A stretch of DNA of 64,000 nucleotides from JAOPZW01 sp963707695 (GTDB lineage Bacteria; Actinomycetota; Thermoleophilia; Solirubrobacterales; Solirubrobacteraceae). Position 1 is the first letter of the stretch. Every line of letters begins with the position of its first letter. Made by a program: the position numbers and the translations under genes. The DNA lies in assembly GCA_963707695.1 (NCBI GenBank), contig CAVPQY010000006.1:186001-250000 (forward strand), given 5' to 3'. Under the pieces are notes generated by a model that searched no databases, was not told the DNA's origin, and saw only the letters and a list, made by a program, of their open reading frames with translations. Shown piece by piece: positions 35,429 through 44,304 of the stretch.

Positions 35429-36535
35429 TCAGCGTGCGGAGGTCACGGCGCGGGTCCTCGCCTCGATGCAGGCGAGCAGCTCGTCGTACGAGTCGCAGAA
35501 GGCCGCGACGCCCTGGCGCTCGAGCTCCGCGGTGATGGCGGCGAGCTCGATGCCGGCGGCGGCGGCGTCGGCCAGCGTCTGCTCCGCCTGCGCGGGGTGG
35601 GCGTCCAGCGTGCGCGCGACGTCGCCATGGTCGGCGAACGCGCGGAGCGTCGCTTCGGGCACGGTGGTGACGACGTCCGGACCGATGAGCTCGGCGACGT
35701 AGCGGACGTCGGAGGCGGCCGGGTCCTTCGTGCCGGTGCTGGCCCACAGCGGGCGCTGCGGGCGCCCGCCGAGACCGGCCAGGCGCTCCCACTCACGGCC
35801 GGTGAACCTGGCCCGGAAGCGCTGGTAGGCGAGGCGGGCGCCGGCGATCGCGACCTTGCCGCGCAGCGGCGAGCCGTCGTCGAGCCGACGGTCGACCTCG
35901 GTGTCGATGCGCGAGAGGAAGAACGACGCGACGGACGCGATCCCGGCGAGGGGCCGGCCGGCGGCGGCGCGACGGGCGAGCCCGCGGACGTAGGCGTCCA
36001 TCACCTGCTCGTAGCGCTCGATCGCGAAGAGCAGGGTGACGTTGACGTTGATCCCGCGGCGGGTCAGCTCCTCGATGGCCGGCAGGCCCGCCTCGGTGCC
36101 CGGGACCTTGATCATCACGTTGGGCTGGCCGAGGCGCTGCCAGAGGTCGGTCGCCTGGGCGATCGTGCCGTCGGTGTCGTCCGCGAGGTCGGGGGTGCAC
36201 TCGAACGAGACGAAGCCGTCCTGGCCGCCGCTGCGGTCGAAGACCGGACGCAGCTCGCGGGCGGCTGCGCGGACGTCGTCGAGCGCCAGCGCGAAGAACA
36301 GCTCCCGCCCGTCGCGGGCGCGGTCGGCTCCGAGGCGTCGGAGCTGCTCGTCGTAGCTGTCCGAGCCGGTGATCGCCCTGGCGAAGATCGTCGGGTTCGA
36401 CGTCGCGCCCGTGACGCTGCAGTCGCGGATGAGGGCGGCGAAGTCGCCGCTGTCGAGGAGCCGACGCGAGAGCGTGTCGAGCCAGATGGAGACGCCCGCG
36501 GCGTGCAGTCGTTCGAGGGTCGCGTTCCGGGTCAT
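35429..36535 (-). CDS. tal: Transaldolase
   Basis: 368 residues, the length of the actinobacterial/plant-type class. The N-terminal signature is GATSNPTIFARAI, the active-site lysine lies in PNVMIKVPGTEAGLPAIEE, and INVNVTLLFAIERYEQV and PLWASTGTKDP follow. It transfers dihydroxyacetone units between sugar phosphates in the non-oxidative pentose phosphate pathway. It is usually next to tkt/zwf; here it stands alone, 13 bp downstream of a ferredoxin-reductase-like gene on the same strand, so the two are probably co-transcribed. Confidence 0.95.
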   Translation of the reverse strand: MTRNATLERLHAAGVSIWLDTLSRRLLDSGDFAALIRDCSVTGATSNPTIFARAITGSDSYDEQLRRLGADRARDGRELFFALALDDVRAAARELRPVFDRSGGQDGFVSFECTPDLADDTDGTIAQATDLWQRLGQPNVMIKVPGTEAGLPAIEELTRRGINVNVTLLFAIERYEQVMDAYVRGLARRAAAGRPLAGIASVASFFLSRIDTEVDRRLDDGSPLRGKVAIAGARLAYQRFRARFTGREWERLAGLGGRPQRPLWASTGTKDPAASDVRYVAELIGPDVVTTVPEATLRAFADHGDVARTLDAHPAQAEQTLADAAAAGIELAAITAELERQGVAAFCDSYDELLACIEARTRAVTSAR

Positions 36536-36548
36536 GTCCGGCGCTCGC

Positions 36549-37799
36549 TCAGCGTCGCGGGGCCGGATCGGCGACGGGCGCGTCGAACGGGGTGCCCGGA
36601 TCGGCCAGGCGTGCGACGTCGACGACGCGGCGGCTGCGGATCAGCGCCTGGATCTGCTCGTTGACGTCCCAGACGTTGACGTTCATCCCGGCGGCGACGC
36701 GTCCGTCGCGCAGCCAGAAGGCGAGGAACTCGGCGCTCGCCGGGTCCCCGCGGAGGACGACCTCGTCCCATCGCGGCGCGTGGCCGGCGTACTCCATCCC
36801 GACGTCGTACTGGTCGGAGAAGAAGAAGGGGAGGTGGTCGTAGCTCGTCGGCTCGCCCAGCATCGCGCGAGCGGCGGCCGGGCCCTGGGTGAGCGCGTTG
36901 GCCCAGTGCTCGACGCGGAGGCGCTCGCGGTAGAAGGGGTGCCAGGCCCGGGCGACGTCGCCGCACGCGAACACGTCCGGAGCGGAGGTCCGCAGGTCCT
37001 CGCCGACGAGGATGCCGTCGTCGACGGCGAGTCCGGCCTGGCGTGCGAGCTCGACGCGCGGGGTGACGCCGATGCCCACGACGACGAGGTCGCAGGCGAT
37101 CAGCCGGCCGGCGGTGGTCCGCACACCGGTGACGGCGCCGTCGCCCTCGAAGGACTCGACGCCCTCGCCGAGCGCCAGGTCGATCCCGTGCGCGGCGTGC
37201 ACGTCGCGGTAGAAGGCGCCGACCTCGGCGCCGAAGATCCGCTCGTTGGGCAGCCTGGCCGGGTCGATGACCGTGACGTCCAGGCCGAGCTGGCGGGCGG
37301 AGGCCGCGACCTCGCTGCCGATCCACCCCGCGCCCACGACCACGGCCCGGGCACCCGGGACGAGCCGCTCGCGCAGCGCATCGCAGTCGGCGAGCGTCCG
37401 CAGGGCGTGGACGCCGGCGAGGTCGGCCCCGCGGATGGTGAGGTGCCTGGGCTCCGCGCCCGTGGCGAGCAGCAGGCGGTCGTAGCCCAGCTCGCGGCCG
37501 TCGGCGAGCGTGACCCTCGACGCCCCGGGATCCACCGCGGTCACGGTCGTGCCGGTCAGCAGCTCGAGGTCGTGGTCGCCGTAGAAGCCCTCGTCGTGGA
37601 CGTGGGTCTTCTCGCGCTCGGACTCGCCGCGCAGGTAGGCCTTGGTCAGCGGTGGGCGTTCGTAGGGCCGCTCGCGCTCGGCGCCGATGAGCAGCACGCG
37701 CCCGTCGAAGCCGTGGGCGCGGAGCTCCTCGGCCGCCTTGGCGCCGGCGAGGCCGGCCCCGACGATGACGAAGGTCTGCCTGGTCGTGAGCCGGTCCAT
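36549..37799 (-). CDS. FAD-dependent ferredoxin/rubredoxin reductase-type oxidoreductase
   Basis: 416 residues. FAD motif FVIVGAGLAGAKAAEELRAHGF, second contact LLLATGAEPRHL, NAD motif AVVVGAGWIGSEVAASARQLG, third FAD contact VFACGDVARAWHPFY, and a C-terminal reductase domain with FSDQYDVGMEYAG. This is the class of monomeric NAD(P)H:ferredoxin or rubredoxin reductases serving P450s and dioxygenases; the partner is not encoded next door. Two nearby ATGs (37799 and 37806) exist; 37799 is in frame. The gene runs toward transaldolase. Confidence 0.9.
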   Translation of the reverse strand: MDRLTTRQTFVIVGAGLAGAKAAEELRAHGFDGRVLLIGAERERPYERPPLTKAYLRGESEREKTHVHDEGFYGDHDLELLTGTTVTAVDPGASRVTLADGRELGYDRLLLATGAEPRHLTIRGADLAGVHALRTLADCDALRERLVPGARAVVVGAGWIGSEVAASARQLGLDVTVIDPARLPNERIFGAEVGAFYRDVHAAHGIDLALGEGVESFEGDGAVTGVRTTAGRLIACDLVVVGIGVTPRVELARQAGLAVDDGILVGEDLRTSAPDVFACGDVARAWHPFYRERLRVEHWANALTQGPAAARAMLGEPTSYDHLPFFFSDQYDVGMEYAGHAPRWDEVVLRGDPASAEFLAFWLRDGRVAAGMNVNVWDVNEQIQALIRSRRVVDVARLADPGTPFDAPVADPAPRR

Positions 37800-37855
37800 G
37801 GTCCATGGGCGTCCCCGTCGGCCCGACCCTTACCTCGCCCGCCCCGGACGCTCCG

Positions 37856-38865
37856 TCACGCGCAGCGCCGACCGTGCAGCGCGCTCAAGCGCACGGCGCG
37901 GCCCATGGCGCGGTAGCCGCGGGCGTTGGGGTGCAGGTGGTCGCCGCTGTCGTAGGCCGGGCGGAGGCGACCGGGCTGGGACGGGTCGCGGACCGCGGCG
38001 TCGAAGTCGACCACCGTGTCGGGCAGTCGGCTGCGGCGGACCCAGCGGTCGACGGTGCGGCGGATGGCGTCCGCCGCCGGGCTGCCGTACGTCGGCGCGC
38101 CGTAGCCGCCCGACGGCGTCAGGGTGCCGAGGTGCACCCGCACGCCGGCGACCTGCAGGCGGGTGACGACCTGCTGCAGCCCGGCGATGATCTGCGCGGC
38201 GGTGGCGGGCGGGGTCTGCCCGAGGTCGTTGATCCCCTCCAGGAGGATGGCATCGGTGACGCCCGCGGTCGCCAGCACGTCGCCGTCGAGCCGCGACAGG
38301 CCGCTGGGCCCGAAGATCTCGGGGCTGCTCGGCAGGGCGTCCAGGCGGACGCGGTTGCCGCTGATCCCCTCGTTGACGACCGAGAGCGGGCGGGCCGCGC
38401 GGACCAGGCGCCGGGCCAGGACGTCGGGCCACCGGGTGTCGCGCGCGCCCGCGGGGCGCGCGACCGCGCTCTGGAACCCGTCGGTGATCGAGTCCCCGAA
38501 CGCGACGACCGTCCCGGCGCGGCCGTTCGCGGCCACGTCGACGCCGTCGACGAACGGCCAGTTCGGCGAGGGAGCGCCGAAGGCGGCGCCACGTCGGTCG
38601 CCGGTGTGGTCGCCGGCCGCCACCCAGGTCGACGGCTCGGTCGCCACCGGGTGGGTCGTCGCCGGGCCGGTCGCACCCCGGGCGTAGACGCTGACGGCCA
38701 GCTGCTGGAAGGCCCGGAAGCGGAGCCGGACCGGGTCCGAGACGGCGTCGGCGCCGCGCGCGATCGTGATCGACCGCCGGCCCCTCAGACGGTCGCCCCC
38801 GCACGGGCGCCGCGCCGGCCGCGGCGCGTCGCGGACGGCGCCTCATGGGTCCGGACGTGGGTCAT
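37856..38865 (-). pseudogene. SGNH/GDSL hydrolase with internal deletion and frame break
   Basis: The C-terminal 263 codons form an SGNH hydrolase core: block I VAFGDSITDG, NEGISGNRV, GINDLG and the catalytic pair DHLHPNARGYRAMG. In the same frame conserved sequence continues upstream of the first usable start (GRRSITIARGADAVSDPVRLRF) to about 38800 with no start codon. A well-placed GGAG site and ATG at 38865 start an Arg-rich N-terminus (MTHVRTHEAPSATRRGRRG) in another frame that stops at 38785. The signal peptide and first beta domain of about 150 residues expected between them are missing. So this is an internally deleted gene; a short product from GTG 38647 remains possible. Such enzymes are secreted esterases acting on sugars or lipids. 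Confidence 0.7.
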
Positions 38866-38915
38866 GTCCGCTCCTCTTGGGCTCGGCCTCGCCGGAAGTC
38901 CGGCATGGCGGCGCA

Positions 38916-39032
38916 TCATGCCCGCTCGCGGGCCCGTGGTCCGGCCACTGCCGGCGACGCACCGGTGGCGGCCCACGTCCCGCCGACCCCGGCCAGCAGC
39001 ACCAGCGACGGGCGCACGCCCCTCCGCGTCAT
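38916..39032 (-). CDS. Possible 38-residue hydrophobic ORF overlapping the rhamnosidase remnant
   Basis: The ATG overlaps the stop of the glycoside hydrolase remnant (ATGA). It encodes MTRRGVRPSLVLLAGVGG and then a mildly hydrophobic stretch to TGA at 38916. G/C at third positions is high in the first two thirds. It could be a signal peptide or membrane anchor left from a longer gene in this decayed segment. Not recognised. Confidence 0.3.
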   Translation of the reverse strand: MTRRGVRPSLVLLAGVGGTWAATGASPAVAGPRARERA

Positions 39033-40124
39033 CGAGCGGCCGCCCAGGCGAAGGTGTGCCGGCCGCGCAGGCCGCTGAACCGGACGGCGCCGCCCGCCTG
39101 CCGGGCGCGGGTCCCGCCGCGATCACGCCGGCCGTCCCACACGAGCCGGCCGTCCATCGCGATCGCGCGGCGCCGGCCGAGCACGGGCACGTCGACGACC
39201 CCGCGCGTGCCGCGGGGCGCGGCGATCGTGAGCTTGAAGGAGCGGCGGCCCTTCCCGCGCGTCCAGCGGGACGCGATGGCGCCGTGCGGGGTGGGAGCGC
39301 GGCCCTGGGCGAAGCGCAGGTCGCCGGGCTGCGGGGCGACGATCCAGCGGCGGAAGCCAGGTGCCGTGGGGCGGATGCCGAGGACGTAGCCGGAGAGCGC
39401 GGGCACCGGGCCGCCGCCCCAGCCGTGGGCGAGCGACACCCAGCCCGCGCCGAGGTTGCCGCCGCTGAAGGGGTCCACCGGCTTCTGCAGCGGGACGTAG
39501 TTGGCCGGCAGCCCGTCGAAGGCGACCTTCTCCCACAGCGTCCCAGGGCCGGCCGTGAGCATGTGCCCCCACGTGCGACGGATCAGGCCGAGTGCGCCCC
39601 GGGCGTCGCCGTACCGCAGCCGCGCGAGCAGCTCGGTGGAGGAGATGAACGGCGAGATGTAGTTCGACATGTAGGGGTCGTCGTCGAACTCGCCGTTGGC
39701 GACCCCGAGCTGTCGCAGCAGGCGGGTGCTGATGAACCGCAGCGCGCGGCGCGACTGCGTCCGGTTCGTCACGCCGGCGAAGACGGCCTCGACCTGCGCG
39801 TCCTGGGTGTGGTTGCGCCGCGGATCGCTGCGGTTGACCACGAAGGCCCCGGCCCGTGCGTCCCACAGCCGCGCGATCATCGCCCCGGCGCAGCGACGCG
39901 GCGCGCCGGTCGTACCCCCGCGCGGCGCCGCTGCCGCGGCCGGCCCAGCGCTCCAGGTCGGCGGCGCCGCGCAGCGCGCGGAACAGCGTCGCGTTGGAGT
40001 GCGCGTCCTCACCCGGGGCGGTGTCCGACGGATGCCAGTTCAAGCCCGTCGACGGCGTGACGTACACGCCGTTGCGGGTGGTGTTGGCGTAGGACCGGAG
40101 CGCCCGACGCGCGACTGGCAGCAT
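39029..40124 (-). pseudogene. Glycoside hydrolase (alpha-L-rhamnosidase, GH78-like), 5'-truncated and frameshifted
   Basis: Only about 365 C-terminal residues remain of a protein normally near 900. From 40124 the frame reads RSYANTTRNGVYVTPSTGLN, GEDAHSNATLFRALRGAADL, then a one-base shift at the CCCC run 39883-39886 (+ strand) is needed to continue with AMIARLWDARAGAFVVNRSD, NHTQDAQVEAVFAG, WEKVAFDG, SLAHGWGGGPVPALSGYVLG and the C-terminal beta-sandwich. These are six-hairpin glycosidase features of secreted rhamnosidases. There is no start or signal peptide; upstream sequence changes abruptly near 40130 to an unrelated gene end on the opposite strand. Confidence 0.75.
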
Positions 40125-40144
40125 CCGCCGCGCGAACCCGAGAT

Positions 40145-40336
40145 CCCCGGTTTGGACGACGGCAGCTTGCCGAGGGGACGCCCGACGTCGCCGTCATCCC
40201 CGAGCACGTCGCGTTCGCCGGGATGGCGGCGGGCGTCGCCCTGATCGGCGCGGCGGCGACTGAGGGTCCCGCGGCCGTCCGGGCGCTCGAGGATCCGCTG
40301 ACCGACATCTGGATCCGCCTCTTCCGGGCCCCGTGA
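40145..40336 (+). pseudogene. 3' remnant of an unrecognised gene
   Basis: In one + frame the segment ending TGA at 40334-40336 has strong G/C bias at third positions and reads TPDVAVIPEHVAFAG, AAGVALIGAAATEGPAAV, RALEDPLTDIWIRLFRAP. There is no start codon with conserved sequence before it, and the coding quality fades toward 40145, where the opposing rhamnosidase remnant begins. The two truncated genes meeting here suggest a deletion or rearrangement joint (or an assembly joint). I cannot assign a family. Confidence 0.4.
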
Positions 40337-40392
40337 GCGGCCAAGCCGGGCGAGCGGGTGCGGTCGGTGCACGGCCAGCCGGCGCCCTCGGG

Positions 40393-40398
40393 TATGGT
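40393..40398 (+). promoter_or_regulatory. Putative -10 (TATGGT) of the methyltransferase gene
   Basis: TATGGT at 40393-40398 would start a leader of about 56 bases containing the ribosome site GGGGGGAGA before the ATG at 40461. No clear -35 was recognised. Confidence 0.3.
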
Positions 40399-40460
40399 CG
40401 CGCGAACGGGGGCAGGCGCAGCCGGGCCGGGCTCCCTTCACCAGCAGGGGGGAGACGCGC

Positions 40461-41489
40461 ATGTCGCGGATGGAGCTCGATCCGTCGCACATCATGCAGG
40501 TCGGCATGGGGTTCTGGGCGTCGAAGACGCTGCTCTCCGCGGTCGAGCTCGAGGTGTTCACCGAGCTCGGGGCGGAGTCCATGGCCGGCGAGCAGCTCGG
40601 CGCGCGGCTGGGCCTGCACGCCCGGGCCGTCGACGACTTCCTCGACGCGCTCGTCGCCCTGGGCTTCCTCGCGCGCGACGGGGACGGCGGCGAGGGCCGC
40701 TACCGCAACACCCCGGAGTCGGCGACCTTCCTGGACAAGCGCAGCCCGGCCTACATCGGGGGGATCCTCGAGATGGCCAACGCGCGGCTCTACGGCTTCT
40801 GGGGGGACCTCACCGAGGCGCTGCGGACCGGCAAGCCGCAGAACGAGGTCAAGCACACGGGCAGGCCGATGTTCGACGAGCTCTACAGCGACCCGGCGCG
40901 GCTCGAGCAGTTCATGCAGGCGATGCAGGGCGTGTCGCTCGGGAACTTCCACGCGCTCGCGGAGAAGTTCGACTTCGCGCGGTACACGACGGTCTGCGAC
41001 GTCGGCGGCGCCACCGGCCAGCTCTCCACGATCCTCGCCGGGCGGCATCCGCACCTGCGGTGCACGAGCTACGACCTGCCGGTCGTCGCGCCGATCGCCG
41101 AGCACGCCATCGCCGCGGCCGGGCTGACCGACCGGGTGGGCGTCGCCTCGGGCGACTTCTTCGCCGAGCCCCTCCCGAGCGCGGACGTCATCACGATGGG
41201 GATGATCCTCCACGACTGGGACCTCGAGCGGAAGATGCAGCTCATCCGGTCCGCCTACGACGCGCTGCCCGACGGCGGCGCGTTCATCGTCATCGAGAAC
41301 CTCATCGACGACGCCCGGCGGGAGAACGCGTTCGGGCTGCTGATGTCGCTGAACATGCTGATCGAGTTCGGCGACGCCTTCGACTTCACCGGCAGCGACT
41401 TCGCCGGGTGGTGCGAGGAGGCCGGCTTCCGGGAGGTCGAGGTGCTCCCGCTCACCGGGCCGGCGAGCGCCGGCGTCGCGTTCAAGTGA
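40461..41489 (+). CDS. SAM-dependent O-methyltransferase (dimerisation domain plus methyltransferase_2)
   Basis: 342 residues, ATG with strong ribosome site. The N-terminal winged-helix dimerisation domain (about 10-100: GFWASKTLLSAVELEVFTEL, LGLHARAVDDFLDALVALG) precedes the SAM fold: motif I VCDVGGATGQLS, DLP after beta-2, GDFFAEPLPSADV, MILHDWD with the catalytic His region, and VIENLID. This is the plant/acetylserotonin O-methyltransferase family common in polyketide and carotenoid pathways; a 1030-bp stand-alone gene gives no substrate clue. The gene has its own promoter. Confidence 0.88.
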   Translation: MSRMELDPSHIMQVGMGFWASKTLLSAVELEVFTELGAESMAGEQLGARLGLHARAVDDFLDALVALGFLARDGDGGEGRYRNTPESATFLDKRSPAYIGGILEMANARLYGFWGDLTEALRTGKPQNEVKHTGRPMFDELYSDPARLEQFMQAMQGVSLGNFHALAEKFDFARYTTVCDVGGATGQLSTILAGRHPHLRCTSYDLPVVAPIAEHAIAAAGLTDRVGVASGDFFAEPLPSADVITMGMILHDWDLERKMQLIRSAYDALPDGGAFIVIENLIDDARRENAFGLLMSLNMLIEFGDAFDFTGSDFAGWCEEAGFREVEVLPLTGPASAGVAFK

Positions 41490-41752
41490 CGAAGGCGGCG
41501 ACCGCCCGTCACCGGGCGGGAGCCGCTCGGCGTCGACGTCCTGGCCGGTCCCGGTCCCGACGGTGAGGTCGGCGACCGGGACCTGGCCCCGGCCCCCGTC
41601 GTACGACAGGAGGCGGAGCCCGGTCGGGGCCCGGCCCCCGGAGGCCGGCGTCGGCCCTCGGGCGCGACGGGGGTCCTAGCGCGGGGACCGGCGAGCTGGA
41701 TCATCGCCGGGCGGGCGGGAGGTCCGCAGGCGGACATCACCGATCCGGCGGC
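41490..41752. other. Intergenic stretch without supported gene
   Basis: Both strands contain open frames with G/C-rich third positions here (for example minus-strand RLLSYDGGRGQVPVADLTVG) but none has a start, a recognisable domain or a convincing end. It may hold a gene remnant. A promoter for the DMT gene lies just after it. Confidence 0.3.
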
Positions 41753-41758
41753 TACGTT
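41753..41758 (+). promoter_or_regulatory. -10 element (TACGTT) of the DMT transporter gene
   Basis: TACGTT lies nine bases before the GTG start at 41768, giving a leader of two or three bases or none. No ribosome site is present. Confidence 0.4.
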
Positions 41759-41767
41759 GGGGACCGC

Positions 41768-42667
41768 GTGTCCGCGTCTGTCGCCCTCGGCCTGGTGCTC
41801 GCGCTCTGCTGCGCGGTCATCGCCCTGCTCGGGTTCCTCTTCAAGCAGCGCGGCGCGGTCGCGGCGCCGGCGGTCCGCTGGCGCGCGCCGGTGCGGTCGA
41901 CCGTCGCGCTGTTCGCCAACCGGTGGTGGACGCTCGGCATCCTCGTCGCGATGGCGGCCTGGGTGTTCCACGTCGCCGCGCTGGCCCTCGCGCCCATCAG
42001 CCTCGTGCAGTCCGTCATCGCCGGCGGCCTCGTGCTCCTGACCCCGCTGGCGGACCGCGTGTTCGGCCTCGAGGTCTCGCGTCGCGAGTGGATCGGCGTG
42101 CTCGTCGCCGGTGCCGGGCTCGCGCTCCTGGCGGCGACGCTCGGCGACGAGGCGCGCGACGCCCACGGCGACTACGCCACGGCGACGCTCGTCGCCTACG
42201 TCGGGATCCTCGCCGCCGCCGCGCTGGTCTGCTGCACCCTCCCGGTCCGCGATGCGGCCCGGCTCGGGCCCGTCCTGGCGGTCGGCGCGGGGCTGCTGTG
42301 GGGCGGCAGCGACGTCACGATCAAGGCCGCGTCGGGCGGGCTCCCCGGCGACGGCCTCCTCGTGCTCCTGACGCCCGAGGCCCTCGTCATCACCGTCCTC
42401 TCGCTCGTCGGGCTCGTGGTCAGCGCCCGGTCGCTGCAGCTCGGGCCGCCCGTCGCGGTCATCGCGATCACGAGCGCGGCCGCCAACCTCGTCACGATCG
42501 CGGCCGGGCCGGTGGTCTTCGGCGAGCCGCTGCCCTCGGACCCGCCGGCGCTCGTCCTGCGGCTCGTCGGCTTCGTCGCGGTGGTCCTCGGCGCCTCGCT
42601 GACGCCCGGGCCGCAGGCCGAGGCCGGCGTCGAGCCCCAGCCCGAGCCCGAGCCCGAGCCCGCCTAG
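41768..42667 (+). CDS. DMT/EamA-like (NIPA-like) membrane transporter
   Basis: 299 residues, GTG start. About nine hydrophobic helices with the two-repeat pattern of drug/metabolite transporters: the first repeat ends AALALAPISLVQSVIAGGLVLLTP, the second ARSLQLGPPVAVIAITSAAAN, both typical of the EamA/NIPA-like clan. The C-terminus is a short PQPEPEPEPEPA tail. Substrate is unknown (amino acids, nucleotide precursors or Mg in relatives). The stop TAG forms part of the -10 (TAGGCT) for the next gene. Confidence 0.8.
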   Translation: MSASVALGLVLALCCAVIALLGFLFKQRGAVAAPAVRWRAPVRSTVALFANRWWTLGILVAMAAWVFHVAALALAPISLVQSVIAGGLVLLTPLADRVFGLEVSRREWIGVLVAGAGLALLAATLGDEARDAHGDYATATLVAYVGILAAAALVCCTLPVRDAARLGPVLAVGAGLLWGGSDVTIKAASGGLPGDGLLVLLTPEALVITVLSLVGLVVSARSLQLGPPVAVIAITSAAANLVTIAAGPVVFGEPLPSDPPALVLRLVGFVAVVLGASLTPGPQAEAGVEPQPEPEPEPA

Positions 42668-42670
42668 GCT
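42665..42670 (+). promoter_or_regulatory. Leaderless-type -10 (TAGGCT) of the TMEM175-like gene
   Basis: TAGGCT starts with the stop codon of the preceding gene and is followed by exactly six bases and ATG at 42677; no ribosome site. Confidence 0.45.
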
Positions 42671-42676
42671 CCGCGG

Positions 42677-43309
42677 ATGCCGACGAGCCGCCTGGAGGCC
42701 TTCAGCGACGGCGTCTTCGCCATCGCCGTCACGCTGCTCGTCCTCGAGATCCAGGTCCCGGAGCTCGAGCCGGGGCACACCCTCGCGCGCGAGGTGCTCG
42801 GCCTGTGGCCGAGCTTCGCGGCGTACGTCACGAGCTTCGCCGTCATCGGGATCATCTGGGTCAACCACCACGCGATCGTCGGCCACGTCCGCTACGCCGA
42901 CCGGGGCCTGCTGTCGCTGAACCTCCTGCTGCTCCTCTTCGTGGCCCTCATCCCGTGGCCGACGAGCCTCATCGCCGAGTACCTGCGGTCGGGCGGCGAG
43001 CCCGAGCGCACCGCCGCGGTGGTCTATTCGCTGTGCATGGCCGCGATGGGCCTGTCGTTCGGCGCGATCTGGCGCTACGTGGCACGGCGCCCGGCGCTGC
43101 TGGGGGGCGCGCTCAGCGAGGAGGACGTCGCGCGGCGCACGCGGCGCTTCACGCTCGGCGGCCCCATCTACGTGGTGGCGGTGCTGCTGGCGCTCGTGAG
43201 CGCCCCCGCCTGCCTGGCCGTCAACGCGCTGCTGGCGGTCTACTACGCGCTGCCCGCGCTCGGCGCGATGCGGGCGCCGGGCGAGGACGCCGGGGACCTC
43301 GCCGGCTAG
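42677..43309 (+). CDS. TMEM175-family potassium channel (DUF1211)
   Basis: 210 residues with six hydrophobic helices. The first helix contains the diagnostic FSDGVFAIAVTLLVLEI, whose isoleucine/leucine rows form the hydrophobic selectivity constriction of bacterial TMEM175 channels; helix 2-3 has SFAVIGIIWVNHHAIVGHV, also typical. Bacterial members are six-helix tetramers conducting K+. Its end overlaps the convergent cNMP-domain gene by four bases (CTAG). Confidence 0.9.
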   Translation: MPTSRLEAFSDGVFAIAVTLLVLEIQVPELEPGHTLAREVLGLWPSFAAYVTSFAVIGIIWVNHHAIVGHVRYADRGLLSLNLLLLLFVALIPWPTSLIAEYLRSGGEPERTAAVVYSLCMAAMGLSFGAIWRYVARRPALLGGALSEEDVARRTRRFTLGGPIYVVAVLLALVSAPACLAVNALLAVYYALPALGAMRAPGEDAGDLAG

Positions 43310-44304
43310 GCGGCCATCACCTCGGCGCGGACGTGCGCGGTCGTCATGGCGGCGTGCGGCCGCTCGGCGACCTGGAGCGCCCGCACGACGTCGACCTCGA
43401 TCGCCGACGTGAGGTCACGATCGAGGCCGGCGGCCGAGCTCAGCAGCTCGTCCAGGCGCCTCCGCGGCACCGCCAGGACGATGCTGTGCTCGCGGGCGCG
43501 GACGTCGACGGGACTGGGGCCCGCGTCGAGGACGCCGAGGTGGCAGGCCGCGCGGCCGGGGCCGGCGAGCCCCACACGCTGGAAGCGGTGACCCCGGCGG
43601 ATCGTCGACTCCAGGGCCCCGCGGACGACCACCAGCAGGGCGTCCGGCGGCAGGCCCTCGGCCGCCAGGAGCGTCCCGCGCGGGACGGCCAGCGGGCGGG
43701 ACCCCTGGCTGAGGTGGGTGGCGGCGCCGGGAGGCAGGTCGCGGAAGAGCATCGTGCCCCGCAGGTGGGACTCGTGGTCGGGCGGCGCGGGGCAGAGGTC
43801 GCCCAAGGGCGGCGCGCGGCCGGGCCCGCGCCGCAGCTCCGCGCCCTCCTCGAGCGTGGCCGCGATCGTGGCGTAGAGCCGCCGCAGCCGCGCGAGCGCG
43901 CTGTCGCCGATCCGCCGCGTGAGCTCGATCGCCACGGCACGGCCGTCGCGGCGCAGCAGCTCGAACGCCCGCGAGTCCAGCTGCCACGCCGTCGACTCCT
44001 CGACCGCGCGGACGCCGGCCGAGCGCGGCCGGCGGGAGATCAGCGCCAGCTCGCCCAGCGCCTCGCCGGGGCCGACGTGGGCGACCGTGCGGCGCAGGTT
44101 GCCCGGCATCCGCCGGCCGACCTCCACGCGGCCCGACGCCAGGAGCAGCATCCAGTCGCCGGGCTCGCCCTCGGCGAACAGCGCCTCGCCCGCCGCGAAG
44201 CTGCGGTGGCCGAAGAACGGCGCGAGGTCCGCCAGCGCCTCCGGCGCCATCCCGCGCAGCAGCGCGATCGAGGAGAGGTCCTCGGGGGTGGGCGATCCCC
44301 TCAT
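43306..44304 (-). CDS. Protein with two cyclic-nucleotide-binding-type domains, no DNA-binding domain
   Basis: 332 residues. Domain 1 (about 10-125) has the cNMP beta-roll: LRGMAPEALADLAPFF, GEALFAEGEPGDWMLLLASGRVEV and phosphate-cassette-like GEALGELALISRRPRSAGVRA. Domain 2 (about 180-300) is more diverged: FRDLPPGAATHLSQG, RGTLLAAEGLPPDALLVVVRG. No helix-turn-helix is found. The ATG overlaps the stop of the amidotransferase gene upstream (ATGA), so the two proteins are coupled; it may regulate that enzyme or report cNMP to an unknown partner. Confidence 0.78.
   Translation of the reverse strand: MRGSPTPEDLSSIALLRGMAPEALADLAPFFGHRSFAAGEALFAEGEPGDWMLLLASGRVEVGRRMPGNLRRTVAHVGPGEALGELALISRRPRSAGVRAVEESTAWQLDSRAFELLRRDGRAVAIELTRRIGDSALARLRRLYATIAATLEEGAELRRGPGRAPPLGDLCPAPPDHESHLRGTMLFRDLPPGAATHLSQGSRPLAVPRGTLLAAEGLPPDALLVVVRGALESTIRRGHRFQRVGLAGPGRAACHLGVLDAGPSPVDVRAREHSIVLAVPRRRLDELLSSAAGLDRDLTSAIEVDVVRALQVAERPHAAMTTAHVRAEVMAA

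Noticed and set aside
40145..40336. TetR C-terminal domain
   Set aside because: Length and end position would fit, but no diagnostic residues were recognised, so it is left unassigned.
41490..41752. Minus-strand gene in the gap before the DMT transporter
   Set aside because: Frames on both strands look equally codon-biased, none has a start or domain; recorded only as a possible remnant.
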